From the NCBI RefSeq assembly GCF_028595285.1, contig NZ_JAQQXQ010000001.1, positions 146,308 to 210,307 of the forward strand: DNA of 64,000 nt, written 5' to 3'. Position 1 is the stretch's first letter. Each line of letters opens with the position of its first letter. The notes under the pieces were generated by a model. The model ran no database searches. It was not told where the DNA came from and worked only from the letters and a program-made list of their open reading frames with translations. Shown here piece by piece: positions 1 through 9,583 of this stretch. Position numbers and translations under genes: made by a program. The DNA comes from Erythrobacter fulvus. Its GTDB lineage: Bacteria > Pseudomonadota > Alphaproteobacteria > Sphingomonadales > Sphingomonadaceae.

Positions 1-1003
1 GGCGGGCAGCGGGCGGCCCGAGGGAGAGGATGCCGCCGGTGCCGCGCGCCGCGCGATCGAGCGCTGGCAGAACCATTTTGCCGATCTTGATCATGCCGCC
101 GAGGATCTGGCCGACGAATTGCGCCTGTCGCGCGGGGAGATCAGCGCAGCATTGGGCGAACGGTTGCGGGAAAAGCATCGCATGACTGTGCGCGTCCTTC
201 CGGCAGAGGTGATGCCGGGGCAGGTTCACCGGCTCGATCTTCATGCGCGCCAATTGCAGCTTTCCGAAATGCTTCCCGGCGCAGCGCGGCGGTTCCAGAT
301 CGCCCGGCAGGTCGGCGCGCTGGAAATGCGCGAGGCGATTGAAACATTGGTGGCCGGGGTCAATCTGCCGTCGCCTGAAGCTCGCGAAATCTTCCGCGAA
401 CACATCACCGATTACCTCGCCGGTGCGTTATTGCTGCCCTATCGCCGCTTCCTGCGCGCCTGCGAGCAGACCGGTTACGATCTTGCGGTATTGCAACGCC
501 GTTTTGCCGTGAGTTTCGATCAGGTCGCACAGCGGCTCACCACGCTAGGGCGGGTGGGCGAGCGCGGACTGCCGTTCTTTACCGCGACCATCGACCGCGC
601 CGGACGGCTTGCAGGATTTACAGCGGGTGGTGCCGGAGCGCTCTATCCTCTCGACGGTGCGCGTTGGCCTGCGTGGATCCCCTATGCCGCCTTCGAACGG
701 CCCGGCGCGGTGCTGACTCAGGCAGTGACCTTCAGCGAGGGCGAGGCCGCGCCGCGCCACTGGTTCACGATCACACGCACGGTCGACGGCGATGGCGTGA
801 TGTGTGCGGCCCGCCGCGCCGTAGTGCTAGGGATCGAAGCGCGCTTTGCTGGGGAACTGGCGCTGGCACGCGGTGTCTCGCTTGATCCGGCCGATGCGGT
901 GCCGCTCGGGACACCTTGTCTGCGTTGCGGGCGGGCCGAGTGTCTCACACCCGCTCCGGCGCGCATGGCCAGCGCACCGTCGCGCCCCAGAGCGGGGTTC
1001 TGA
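1..1003 (+). CDS. ScfR/RamB-like transcriptional regulator, C-terminal part (5' truncated by window edge)
   Basis: The frame is open from base 2 with no stop and continues to a TGA at 1001-1003, so the gene starts left of the window; the TTG near 119 is not a true start. The visible 333 residues match the C-terminal half of the XRE-family short-chain acyl-CoA regulators: an IrrE/M78-like region containing an ANYFA-type helix (here TDYLAGALLLPY), the segment around VSFDQVAQRL, then a DUF2083-like domain ending in a cysteine pair (LRCGRAEC) that may bind metal. No HExxH zinc motif is visible, as I recall for this subgroup. The HTH would lie outside the window. Members usually control acetate/propionate or glyoxylate-type metabolism; the target here is unknown. 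Confidence 0.8.
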   Translation, partial: AGSGRPEGEDAAGAARRAIERWQNHFADLDHAAEDLADELRLSRGEISAALGERLREKHRMTVRVLPAEVMPGQVHRLDLHARQLQLSEMLPGAARRFQIARQVGALEMREAIETLVAGVNLPSPEAREIFREHITDYLAGALLLPYRRFLRACEQTGYDLAVLQRRFAVSFDQVAQRLTTLGRVGERGLPFFTATIDRAGRLAGFTAGGAGALYPLDGARWPAWIPYAAFERPGAVLTQAVTFSEGEAAPRHWFTITRTVDGDGVMCAARRAVVLGIEARFAGELALARGVSLDPADAVPLGTPCLRCGRAECLTPAPARMASAPSRPRAGF

Positions 1004-1092
1004 GTGCGGTGTTAACCTTCGAAAACCGCGGAAAAGCAAGCCTAGCCAGAGGTGTAAAGTTTACCGACACTTAAGGTCTCATCGCTAAAACC

Positions 1093-1116
1093 GGGCCTCG
1101 CATGCACCAGAGGCCC
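1093..1116 (+). promoter_or_regulatory. stem-loop just upstream of the sugar transferase start
   Basis: GGGCCTC (1093-1099) is exactly complementary to GAGGCCC (1110-1116) around a 10-base loop, and the downstream ATG lies 8 bases after the stem. No T-run follows, so it is a poor intrinsic terminator for the preceding regulator. It occupies the space where a Shine-Dalgarno sequence would be. An 11-bp palindrome, GTAAAGTTTAC, lies upstream at 1054-1064 and could be an operator. Function is inference. Confidence 0.35.
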
Positions 1117-1124
1117 GCTTCGTC

Positions 1125-2510
1125 ATGATCCGCCTGTTCAAGCATTACATCCCGCACGCCGTGCTGCTGCTCGGCCTGCTCGATCTGTGCTTGCTGGTGT
1201 TGGCCAGCGAGCTGGCGTGGCAATTGCGCGCGGGCCAGATCGGGATGGAAATCGATCATTTCGCGTTGCGCTGGCTTCCGTTGACCGGCACGGCGATGAT
1301 CATCTGGCTGGCGATGATCGCGGTCGGGGTCTACGGCCCCAACGCACTCAGATCGCTACGTTTTGCGGGCGCGCGGGTGCTGGTCGCGATCAGCCTCGGC
1401 ATTATTGCGCTGGCAGTGATCGACTTCATCGTACCGAGCGACTTCTTCTGGCGATCGACGCTGCTCTACACCATGGGCCTCGCGATCCTTGTGCTCGTGG
1501 CCGACCGCTTGCTGCTGACCAGTTTCCTCGGTTCTTCGGCATTCCGGCGGCGGGTGATGGTGCTCGGCGCCAGCGACCGTGCAGTGCGGCTGCGCGACCT
1601 TGGCGACAGGCCCGAATCCGGCTTCGCGATCGTCGCCTTCATCGCCATGAGCGAAAGCGACCGCCGGTTGGACGAGGCGATCCCGCGCGCCGCGATTCAC
1701 GATCTCGGCCGCTTCGTCGAAAACCTCGGCGTGTCCGAGGTGGTGCTGGCCTTGCAGGAACGCCGAAATGCGCTGCCGCTGAAAGACTTGCTGCGGATCA
1801 AGACCAAGGGCGTGCACGTCAACGATTTTTCGAGCTTTATCGAACGCGAGACGGGCCGCGTCGATCTCGACACGATCAACCCCAGCTGGCTGATCTTCTC
1901 CGATGGATTTTCCAGCGGGCGGATGTTTTCGAGCGCGGTGAAGCGCATCTTCGACATCATCGCCAGTTCGGTGCTGCTGGCTCTGACGCTGCCCGTCATC
2001 CTCCTGTTTGCGCTGCTGGTGAAGCTCGACAGCAAAGGGCCGGCTTTCTTCCGCCAGCAGCGCGTTGGGCTTTACGGCGAGCCCTTCACGCTCATCAAGC
2101 TGCGTTCGATGCGCACCGATGCGGAAAAGGACGGGGCCAAGTGGGCCGAGGAAAACGATCCGCGCATCACCCGGCTTGGCCGCTTCATCCGCAAGGTCAG
2201 GATCGATGAACTGCCCCAGACCTGGAGCGTGTTGAAGGGTAACATGAGCTTTGTTGGCCCGCGTCCCGAAGTGCCTTCCTTCGTAGAAAGTCTCGAAGAG
2301 GAAATTCCGTTCTACGGCGAACGGCACATGGTCAAACCCGGCATCACCGGCTGGGCGCAGATCAACTATCCCTATGGTGCCTCGGTCGAGGACAGCCGCC
2401 GCAAGCTCGAATATGATCTCTACTATGCCAAGAACTACACGCCTTTCCTTGATCTGGTGATCCTGCTCCAGACGGTGCGGGTGGTGCTGTGGCCGGAGGG
2501 CGCACGGTGA
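1125..2510 (+). CDS. XrtA/PEP-CTERM-type polyprenyl-phosphate sugar transferase (exopolysaccharide biosynthesis)
   Basis: A 461-residue initiating glycosylphosphotransferase that would load the first sugar phosphate onto undecaprenyl phosphate at the inner membrane. The N-terminus has four to five hydrophobic segments (about residues 10-130), then a CoA-binding-like Rossmann region (about 140-250), and a C-terminal bacterial sugar transferase domain (about 265-461) with the KRIFDI entry, KLRSMR, the DELPQ motif and SFVGPRPE. The N-terminus MIRLFKHYIP matches the PEP-CTERM-associated TIGR03013 type, and the next two genes are prsK and prsR, which supports that subtype. It overlaps prsK by 4 bases, indicating translational coupling. 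Confidence 0.9.
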   Translation: MIRLFKHYIPHAVLLLGLLDLCLLVLASELAWQLRAGQIGMEIDHFALRWLPLTGTAMIIWLAMIAVGVYGPNALRSLRFAGARVLVAISLGIIALAVIDFIVPSDFFWRSTLLYTMGLAILVLVADRLLLTSFLGSSAFRRRVMVLGASDRAVRLRDLGDRPESGFAIVAFIAMSESDRRLDEAIPRAAIHDLGRFVENLGVSEVVLALQERRNALPLKDLLRIKTKGVHVNDFSSFIERETGRVDLDTINPSWLIFSDGFSSGRMFSSAVKRIFDIIASSVLLALTLPVILLFALLVKLDSKGPAFFRQQRVGLYGEPFTLIKLRSMRTDAEKDGAKWAEENDPRITRLGRFIRKVRIDELPQTWSVLKGNMSFVGPRPEVPSFVESLEEEIPFYGERHMVKPGITGWAQINYPYGASVEDSRRKLEYDLYYAKNYTPFLDLVILLQTVRVVLWPEGAR

Positions 2511-4636
2511 ACGGCCTGCCGGAAACCATGGCGCTGGCCGCATGGTTCGCGTGGATCGCCGGTGCGGTGCTGAGCGGCGGTGCGCTGGTCTGGATCTGGA
2601 ACTGCGGCGATCCGGCGCGTCCCGACCGCGTGCCGCTGGCGATCGCCAGCGCGACGGGCTGCGCGGCCTGCACTCTGTTTGCGGGGCTTGGCCCCGATCA
2701 CGTGACGGGCACGCTTGCGATAATGGCGCGCAACCTTGCACTGATCGCGGCGATTTTCTTCATGTTCTCCGCCGACGGCCGTGCCGCCAGCCTCAAACCG
2801 ATCCGTCCGGTGATCATAACGCTGGTGATGGTGCAATTGTGCCAGCTGCCGGTGCTGGGCCTCGAACTGCGTGGTGCGGGTTTCCCGGCCATTGCCAGAG
2901 CCGCTTTCGAAGTGCGGATGCTGATCGATATGCTGATGGCGATCGGCGCGTTGATGCTGCTGCACAATCTTTACGCCGGCGCTGCCACAGGATCGCGTTA
3001 TATTCTACGGTGGTCGGTGATCGCGCTGTCCGGCATTTTTGCCTACGATCTCAACCTTGCAACCATCGCCTATCTGGGCGGCGACTATCCGGGCCTCCTG
3101 CGTGACGGCCGCGGGGTGTTCGCGGGTGTCATGGGTGTGCTGTTCGCGCTGGGCATCAGTCCTGCAGGGCCCCGGGTGCAGTTCAGCCCTTCGCGCGCGG
3201 TGACCTTCCGCACGCTGTCACTGGTGCTGATCGGGGTTTATCTTGCCTTGATGGTGGTGGTCGCGAAGTCGCTGCCGCTGGTGGGCGGGGACTTTGCGCG
3301 GACCAGCCAGATCGCCTTCATCGCCTTGGCCGCTGCTGCGGCGATTGCCGTTCTGCCGTCGCCGCGCATGCGCGGCTGGCTGCGGGTTACGGCGACAAAG
3401 CACCTGTTCCAGCACCGCTACGACTATCGCGAGGAATGGCTGCGGTTCACACGCACGATCGGCCATGGCGGTGCGGGGGGCGCGAGCCTTGAAGGGCGCG
3501 CGGTCAAGGCATTGGCCGACATCACCGAAAGCCCCGCCGGCCTGCTGCTGATGCCGAACGAAGAGGCCCAGCTGGAACTGACCGCGCGCTGGAACTGGCC
3601 GACCATTGCAGTGCCTGCCGCTGCCGCGGAACACGGGCTGGCCGGGTTGCTCGAACAGCATAATCTGATCATCGCGCTCGACGAGGTACGCGGGGGCATC
3701 GACCATCAGGGCGAGACTGCCCATCTGCCCGAATGGCTGGTGGAGGCGGAGGATGCCTGGGCGCTGGTGCCGCTGATCCATTTCGACCGGCTCGTCGGCG
3801 TCATCATCCTCGCGCGTCCGCGGATCGAACGGCGGCTCGACTGGGAGGATTTCGACCTTCTGCGCGTTGTGGGCCAGCAGCTCGCGAGTTATCTCTCGGA
3901 GCAGGCCGGCCAGCAGGCGTTGATGGACGCCAGCCGTTTCGATGACTTCAACCGCCGCATGGCATTCGTCATGCACGATATCAAGAACCTTGCCAGTCAG
4001 CTTTCCCTGCTGGCGAGCAATGCCCAGAAGCACGCTGATAATCCCGATTTCCGGGCCGACATGCTGGTGACGCTGCGCAATTCGGCCGACAAGCTTGCGG
4101 CGCTGCTCGCCCGGCTCGGCCGCTACGGCGCGAGCCCGTCGCATGAATTGGTGTCGATCGATCTGGCGCAACTGGCCCGCAAGATCGCCGAGCGGTTCCG
4201 TCCGGTGCACCCTGTCATGCTTACCCGGGAGGACAGTGTGGAGGTGATGGGCGATCCAGAAGCGCTGGAACAGACACTCGTGCATCTGGTGCAGAATGCC
4301 GTCGACGCCAGCGGGCCGGGCATGCCGGTCTGTCTCGATGTCACCACTCAGGGGCTTAACGGGATGATCGACGTGATCGACACCGGCTGCGGCATGAGCC
4401 CTGAATTCGTGCGTAGCGGCCTGTTCAAACCCTTTGTATCGTCCAAATCGGGCGGGTTCGGCATTGGCGCCTTCGAGGCGCGCGAATTGGTCAAGACGAT
4501 GGGCGGCCGGGTAGCGGTTGAATCCCGCGAGGGGCTCGGCACCCGCTTTTCCGTCGTGCTGCCGCTGAGCGATGCAGCACGTTTGATCGGCCGCGCTACG
4601 CAATCCGATGATCCAACTTCCCGGGAGGTCGCCTGA
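2507..4636 (+). CDS. prsK: PEP-CTERM system sensor histidine kinase PrsK
   Basis: A 709-residue membrane histidine kinase. The first 290 residues hold about eight hydrophobic segments, followed by a GAF-like region (about 310-470) and the kinase core: H-box FVMHDIKNLASQL, N-box LVQNAVDAS, G-boxes DTGCGMS and GGFGIG. I chose the GTG at 2507 because GGAGGG lies 6 bases before it and it overlaps the stop of the sugar transferase; the GTG at 2489 would extend into that gene. It ends overlapping the ATG of prsR by one base, so kinase and regulator are co-translated. PrsK/PrsR are the two-component pair linked to XrtA exosortase and exopolysaccharide loci; the signal is unknown. Confidence 0.9.
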   Translation: MNGLPETMALAAWFAWIAGAVLSGGALVWIWNCGDPARPDRVPLAIASATGCAACTLFAGLGPDHVTGTLAIMARNLALIAAIFFMFSADGRAASLKPIRPVIITLVMVQLCQLPVLGLELRGAGFPAIARAAFEVRMLIDMLMAIGALMLLHNLYAGAATGSRYILRWSVIALSGIFAYDLNLATIAYLGGDYPGLLRDGRGVFAGVMGVLFALGISPAGPRVQFSPSRAVTFRTLSLVLIGVYLALMVVVAKSLPLVGGDFARTSQIAFIALAAAAAIAVLPSPRMRGWLRVTATKHLFQHRYDYREEWLRFTRTIGHGGAGGASLEGRAVKALADITESPAGLLLMPNEEAQLELTARWNWPTIAVPAAAAEHGLAGLLEQHNLIIALDEVRGGIDHQGETAHLPEWLVEAEDAWALVPLIHFDRLVGVIILARPRIERRLDWEDFDLLRVVGQQLASYLSEQAGQQALMDASRFDDFNRRMAFVMHDIKNLASQLSLLASNAQKHADNPDFRADMLVTLRNSADKLAALLARLGRYGASPSHELVSIDLAQLARKIAERFRPVHPVMLTREDSVEVMGDPEALEQTLVHLVQNAVDASGPGMPVCLDVTTQGLNGMIDVIDTGCGMSPEFVRSGLFKPFVSSKSGGFGIGAFEARELVKTMGGRVAVESREGLGTRFSVVLPLSDAARLIGRATQSDDPTSREVA

Positions 4637-6000
4637 TGGCTGACAAGAAACCCCCGCTGCTCGTGATCGAGGATGATCCGGGCCTGCAGGCACAGCTGAA
4701 ATGGGCCTATGACGATTTCTCGGTGATCATCGCCGGGGATCGCGACAGTGCGCTGGCCGCGCTGAGGGCCGAGGCGCCCGCTGTGGTCACGCTCGATCTT
4801 GGCCTGCCGCCCGATCCCGACGGCACCAGCGAAGGCTTTGCCGTGCTCGACGCGATCATGGCGCTGAAGCCCGATACCAAGGTGATCGTTGCCAGCGGCC
4901 ATGGCGCGCGCGAGAGCACGCTGCAGGCGATCGAGCGCGGGGCTTATGATTTCTACCAGAAGCCGCTCGATATCGACGCTCTCGGGCTGATCGTGCGGCG
5001 CGCCTACAACCTGCACCAGATCGAGGAGGAGAACCGCCGCCTGCTTGCCAGCGCGAGCGCCGACAAGACAGTGCTCGGGCGGCTGATCACCGGTGCGCCG
5101 GAGATGGTGAAGGTTGCGCGCACGATCGAGCGCGTTGCCAAGACCAGCGTTTCGGTGATGCTGCTGGGCGCAAGCGGGACGGGCAAGGAGCTGCTGGCCA
5201 AGGGGCTGCACGATGCGAGCGACCGTGCCGATGGCCCCTTCATCGCGATCAATTGTGCGGCGATCCCCGAAAACCTGCTCGAAAGCGAGCTGTTCGGGCA
5301 TGAAAAGGGCGCGTTTACCGGGGCGGTCAAGACCACCGAGGGCAAGATCGAGAGCGCCCATGGCGGCACGCTGTTCCTTGACGAGGTGGGCGACATTCCG
5401 CTGCCCTTGCAGGTCAAGCTTCTGCGGTTCCTTCAGGAACGCACCATCGAGCGCATCGGCGGGCGGCGCGCGATCGCGGTGAACACCCGGATAGTGTGCG
5501 CAACCCATCAGGATCTGGAAAGCATGATCACGGCGGGCACTTTCCGCGAAGATCTGTTTTACCGCCTCGCTGAAATCGTGGTCCGCATTCCCGGCCTTGC
5601 CGAAAGACACGGCGATTCGGTGCTGCTGGCCAAGGTGTTCCTCAAACGCTTTGCCGCCGAAATGAACCCGCAGGTGACCGGCTTTGCCCCCGATGCGCTG
5701 GCCGCGATTGATGCGCATGACTGGCCGGGCAATGTCCGAGAGTTGGAAAACCGGGTGAAACGCGCGGTGATCATGGCCGATGGCAAGCTGGTTCATGCAG
5801 AGGATCTCGATTTCGGTGACGCGGACGAGGAAAGCGCCGAGGTGCTCAACCTCAAGGCGGCACGCGAGGCCGCCGATCGCCGTGTGATCCGTCATGCGCT
5901 TGCTCGCAGCGAGGGCAATATCTCCAGTACCGCCAAACTGCTCGGGATAAGCAGACCGACATTATACGATCTGCTCAAGCAATATGATCTTCAGGCTTAG
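4636..6000 (+). CDS. prsR: PEP-CTERM-box response regulator PrsR (NtrC family)
   Basis: A 454-residue sigma-54 activator with three domains in order: receiver (about 5-125, phosphoacceptor Asp in VTLDLGLPP), AAA+ (about 150-385, Walker A GASGTGKE, GAFTGA loop, Walker B GTLFLDEVGD) and a Fis-type helix-turn-helix at the C-terminus (STAKLLGISRPTLYDLL). The GAFTGA loop is the sigma-54 contact, so it should act at -24/-12 promoters for exopolysaccharide and PEP-CTERM genes. It is coupled to prsK by a TGATG overlap. I did not find a convincing -24/-12 promoter inside this block; targets may lie outside the window. Confidence 0.92.
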   Translation: MADKKPPLLVIEDDPGLQAQLKWAYDDFSVIIAGDRDSALAALRAEAPAVVTLDLGLPPDPDGTSEGFAVLDAIMALKPDTKVIVASGHGARESTLQAIERGAYDFYQKPLDIDALGLIVRRAYNLHQIEEENRRLLASASADKTVLGRLITGAPEMVKVARTIERVAKTSVSVMLLGASGTGKELLAKGLHDASDRADGPFIAINCAAIPENLLESELFGHEKGAFTGAVKTTEGKIESAHGGTLFLDEVGDIPLPLQVKLLRFLQERTIERIGGRRAIAVNTRIVCATHQDLESMITAGTFREDLFYRLAEIVVRIPGLAERHGDSVLLAKVFLKRFAAEMNPQVTGFAPDALAAIDAHDWPGNVRELENRVKRAVIMADGKLVHAEDLDFGDADEESAEVLNLKAAREAADRRVIRHALARSEGNISSTAKLLGISRPTLYDLLKQYDLQA

Positions 6001-7465
6001 GCCTATCGCGCTGCTGTTGGCGCTGGCGTTGGCTGGATGCTCTGACAGCCGCAGCACTCCGCCGGAACAGGCCGCTTCTGGTGCGCCGGAGCCTGCCTTC
6101 GCGCGCTTGCTCGATGATGCCGATGCGGCCATGGCGGGTGGTCGGCTGGCTGAAGCCGGGCGCATCCTCGACGAAGCGCGCGCGCGTGACCCCGATGATC
6201 CCGATCTGTGGGTTGCGATTGCCCGTCTGCGGTTTCGCGGAGGCGAGCATCTGACCGCAATCGCGGCGGCCGAGCGGGCGCTGGAGCTCGGCCCGGATCA
6301 TGCTCCGGCGCTGCTCATGCGCGCGCTGATGGTGCGCGACGCCCATGGTTTTGCCGACGCGCTGCCGTGGTTCGAGGCCGCGCTGACCGCGGATCCTTCC
6401 AACGCCGATGCGCTGGCGGAATATGCCGCGACGCTGGGTGATCTAGGCCGGCACCGCGACATGCTGAGGGCGGTGCGCGAGCTGGCTGAAATCGCGCCGC
6501 GCGATCCGCGGGTGTTCTATCTGCAGGCCGTTCTCGCACAGCGCGGCGGTAAGCCGGTGCTGGCGCGCAGCCTGCTGGAACGCAGCGGGATGACTGCGCG
6601 CGGCGTCCCTGCGGCGTTGTTGCTTGATGCGCTGATCAGCCTTGATCAGGGCAATGATGCCAGCGCGGCGCAGCAGCTTGAACGCCTTGCCGCGCGCCAG
6701 CCTGCCAATACACGGGTGCGCGATCTGTTTGCCCGCGCCTTGCTGCTGAGCGGGCGCGAGGGGGAGCTGGTGGAACGCTTCTCGGCTGAGGCGGCCAGGC
6801 CCGAAGCTTCCGCCTATCTCGCGATGCTGGTGGCGCGCGGATACGAGCGGCTGGGTGATCGCGTCCGGGCGGCGCCTTTGCTTGAGCGTGCTTATGCGTC
6901 GGGGGAGGATGTTCCGGCGACGCTGGCATTGCGTCCGGGCTTACCGCAACCGGTGGCCGAGCTGCGCGGATTGGCGGTGGCGGGCAATTGGGTGGCTGCG
7001 CGTGGCACCGCGCAGGCTTATCGCGCGCGGTTTCCGGCTTCCGCGGATTTTGCCCAGCTGTCAGGTGATGCAGCCCTAGGCAGCGGACAGCCTGAGGTTG
7101 CGCTGGCAGATTACGCATCTGCGGCGCGTGTCCGGCGGCCTTGGCCGCTGACCCGCAAGGCCGTTCATGCGTATCGCCTGATGGATGACGATGTAGCGGC
7201 CGATACGCTGTTGGCCCGCCATGTCGCAGGCGAGCCGCAAAATGTTGCAACAATCCTCGCGCTGGCACAGACGCTGGCCCGTCGCGGAGAATGGCAGCGC
7301 AGCGCGATGTTGCTCGATCATGCGATTGCTATGGGCGGAGGGCATGATCCGGTGCTGCTTGCCCTGCGTGCCCAGGCCGCCCGCGAGCTCGGACAGAGTG
7401 ACGAGGCCGCACGCTTTGACATCTTGCGCGCCGAACTTCGCCCGCCGCCGCTGGCGAAGCGCTGA
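5984..7465 (+). CDS. TPR-repeat lipoprotein of the PEP-CTERM/exopolysaccharide block
   Basis: A 493-residue lipoprotein: signal segment with lipobox LALAGC (cysteine about residue 19), then an alanine-rich series of helical TPR-like repeats throughout (for example around 45-80, 85-150, 195-260 and 405-480). It starts inside the last 17 bases of prsR, so it is coupled to that operon. By position it resembles the PrsT-type TPR lipoproteins of XrtA loci, but it is about half the length usual for PrsT, so I do not give the symbol. A role as an envelope scaffold for polysaccharide export or PEP-CTERM sorting is inference. Confidence 0.75.
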   Translation: MIFRLRPIALLLALALAGCSDSRSTPPEQAASGAPEPAFARLLDDADAAMAGGRLAEAGRILDEARARDPDDPDLWVAIARLRFRGGEHLTAIAAAERALELGPDHAPALLMRALMVRDAHGFADALPWFEAALTADPSNADALAEYAATLGDLGRHRDMLRAVRELAEIAPRDPRVFYLQAVLAQRGGKPVLARSLLERSGMTARGVPAALLLDALISLDQGNDASAAQQLERLAARQPANTRVRDLFARALLLSGREGELVERFSAEAARPEASAYLAMLVARGYERLGDRVRAAPLLERAYASGEDVPATLALRPGLPQPVAELRGLAVAGNWVAARGTAQAYRARFPASADFAQLSGDAALGSGQPEVALADYASAARVRRPWPLTRKAVHAYRLMDDDVAADTLLARHVAGEPQNVATILALAQTLARRGEWQRSAMLLDHAIAMGGGHDPVLLALRAQAARELGQSDEAARFDILRAELRPPPLAKR

Positions 7466-7513
7466 ATCGGGGCGCTCGACAATTGTCTTGAGGCGGGGCA
7501 GGGCGCTCGTCCC

Positions 7514-8476
7514 ATGCTGCTGCGTCGTCTGCCTTTGCTGTCCGATCCGATGATCGCCGTGCTGTTGATCGCAACGGCGCTGGCTTTTGTCGTGCCTGCC
7601 GCAGGCGAAGGGCGCGATGTCGCGCGCCACGTTTCCAATGGCGGCATTTTCCTGCTGTTCCTCGTCAACGGCATGCGCATCCGCCGCAGCGAGATTGCGC
7701 GGGGGATCGCCAACTGGCGCTTTTTCGGACCGCTGATGCTTTTCGTGTTCGGGGGCATGGCTCTCGCAGGACTGGGCTTTGCGAGCCTTGCCGCGGGCAT
7801 GCTGACGCCGCTGGTGGCAATGGGATTCATCTATCTCGGCTGCCTGCCATCAACCATCCAGTCTGCAACGTCCTATACCAGTCTGGCGCATGGTAATGTC
7901 GCGCTGGCGGTCGTGGGCGCCGCGCTGATCAATATCGCAGGCGTGTTCATCAGTGCGCCGCTGTTCGCGCTGCTAGGCGGCGGCGAGGCGGGGGAGATCG
8001 GCAGCGAGGCGATTATCCGTATCGGCCTGATCCTCGTGCTGCCCTTCGTGATCGGGCAAGTGGTGCAAGACCGGGTGATCGAGCGCATTGCCGCGCACCG
8101 TGCGCGCATCGCGTGGCTGGATCGTGCGGTAATCGGGCTGGCGGTCTATGTCGCCTTTTCGGGTGCCGTCGAACAGGGACTGATGCGCCTGTTCGCGCCG
8201 GCCGACTGGGCGGTGCTGGTGACGCTGGTGCTGGTGCTCCTGGCGCTGGCGCTGGGGGCGGCGTGGGGCACGGGCGGACTGCTGGGCCTACCGCGTGCGG
8301 ACCGCATCACTTTCCTGTTTGCCGGATCGCAGAAGAGCGTGGCCATCGGCGCGCCGCTGGCGGCGATCCTGTTTCCGCCCGATAATGCAGGCTTCGTGAT
8401 CGCCCCGCTGCTGCTTTATCACCTGGCCCAGCTGGTGCTGGCCGCGCCGCTGGCTACGCGTCTGGCGCGGGGTTAG
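7514..8476 (+). CDS. SBF-like (bile acid:sodium symporter family) transporter
   Basis: A 320-residue integral membrane protein with nine to ten hydrophobic helices. It fits the SBF_like family (PF13593, YfeH type): a conserved centre around LGCLPSTIQSATSYTSLAHGN and a second repeat with FLFAGSQKSVAIGAPL, the two crossing motifs of the BASS fold. Substrate is not predictable from sequence; family members move organic anions with sodium. It begins 48 bases after the TPR lipoprotein and ends tail-to-tail with the DUF475 gene, overlapping by 23 bases. Confidence 0.85.
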   Translation: MLLRRLPLLSDPMIAVLLIATALAFVVPAAGEGRDVARHVSNGGIFLLFLVNGMRIRRSEIARGIANWRFFGPLMLFVFGGMALAGLGFASLAAGMLTPLVAMGFIYLGCLPSTIQSATSYTSLAHGNVALAVVGAALINIAGVFISAPLFALLGGGEAGEIGSEAIIRIGLILVLPFVIGQVVQDRVIERIAAHRARIAWLDRAVIGLAVYVAFSGAVEQGLMRLFAPADWAVLVTLVLVLLALALGAAWGTGGLLGLPRADRITFLFAGSQKSVAIGAPLAAILFPPDNAGFVIAPLLLYHLAQLVLAAPLATRLARG

Positions 8477-9521
8477 CGAGGCGTTCGGCCTTCTGGTGGC
8501 GCACCGACCACCAGAACGAAAGCCCGATCAGGATCGCGCCGATCAGACCGGTTATGGTCTCGGGAATGTGTACCACCGCCGAAACCAGCATGATCGCGCC
8601 GAGCACCACGATCGCCCAGAACGCGCCGTGTTCGAGATAGCGGTATTCTGCGAGCGTCCCCTGCCGCACCAGATGCACTGTCATCGAGCGCACGAACATC
8701 GCGCCGATCGACAGGCCCAGAGCAATCACGATCATGTTGTTCGACAAAGCGAAGGCACCGATCACGCCGTCAAAGCTGAAGCTGGCGTCAAGGATGTTGA
8801 GATACAGGAATCCGCCAAGCCCGCTGCGTACGACCGCGCCGGCGGCGCGCGCCGCCTCCTCGCGCATTTCGAGCCAGTGGCTGACCGCTTCAACTGCGAT
8901 GAAGGTGACGAGGCCCAGCATCCCGGCGACGAGGAAGGTGTGGGCATCCTCAACGGGAAGCAGCGTCGAAATGCCCCACATTCCCAGCAGGAGGACGGCG
9001 ATTTCGATGGCCGGTAACGCGGACACTTTCGCAAGCGCCTGCTCGATGCTGTCGATCCAGTGAATGTCCTTTTCGGCGTCGAAGAAGAACTTCATCCCGA
9101 CCATCGCCAGAAACGCGCCGCCAAAGCCGGCGATGCCGATATGCGCCGAACTCACCAGTTCTTCGTACTTCGCCGGATCATTGAGCGACAGATCCAGCGC
9201 CTCCATCGGGCCGATATTGGCGGCTATCGCGACGATCGCGAGCGGGAAGACGATCCGCATCCCGAACACGGCAAAGGCGATCCCCCATGTCAGGAAGCGC
9301 TTCTGCCAAATCTCGTCCATTTCCTTGAGGACCGATGCATTGACCACGGCGTTGTCGAAGCTGAGCGAAACCTCGAGCACTGACAGGATCACGACAATCC
9401 AGATCACCTGCGCCATGCCGATCAGCGTGCCGGAACTGGCCATGCCGTACCACGCGGCAAGGCCGAGGCATACGACGGTGAATATCAGCGAGAAGGTGTA
9501 ATACCGGAACAGCGTTTGCAT
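8454..9521 (-). CDS. DUF475 family integral membrane protein (TerC-like)
   Basis: The start is set at the ATG of MQTLFRYYTF (355 residues), because the longer open frame to 9764 runs through the 3' end of panB and reads as low-complexity arginine-rich sequence. Eight or nine hydrophobic helices are visible, with acidic intramembrane motifs typical of the TerC/DUF475 superfamily: LEVSLSFDNAVVNA near the N-terminus and LDASFSFDGVIGAFALS in the second half. Such pairs of conserved Asp residues suggest metal-ion handling; the substrate is unknown. It follows panB on the minus strand by 62 bases. Confidence 0.88.
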   Translation of the reverse strand: MQTLFRYYTFSLIFTVVCLGLAAWYGMASSGTLIGMAQVIWIVVILSVLEVSLSFDNAVVNASVLKEMDEIWQKRFLTWGIAFAVFGMRIVFPLAIVAIAANIGPMEALDLSLNDPAKYEELVSSAHIGIAGFGGAFLAMVGMKFFFDAEKDIHWIDSIEQALAKVSALPAIEIAVLLLGMWGISTLLPVEDAHTFLVAGMLGLVTFIAVEAVSHWLEMREEAARAAGAVVRSGLGGFLYLNILDASFSFDGVIGAFALSNNMIVIALGLSIGAMFVRSMTVHLVRQGTLAEYRYLEHGAFWAIVVLGAIMLVSAVVHIPETITGLIGAILIGLSFWWSVRHQKAERLANPAPDA

Positions 9522-9583
9522 GATGCAAATCGGACCTTGGATGGGCAGGCCGGATGGGCGCGTGCCGTTGATAGTGAAAAGGT

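Noticed and set aside
1004..1124. Sigma-54 promoter for the PrsR regulon
   Set aside because: I looked for TGGC-N8-TTGC-like pairs before the sugar transferase and found none convincing; only a palindrome and a stem-loop are present.
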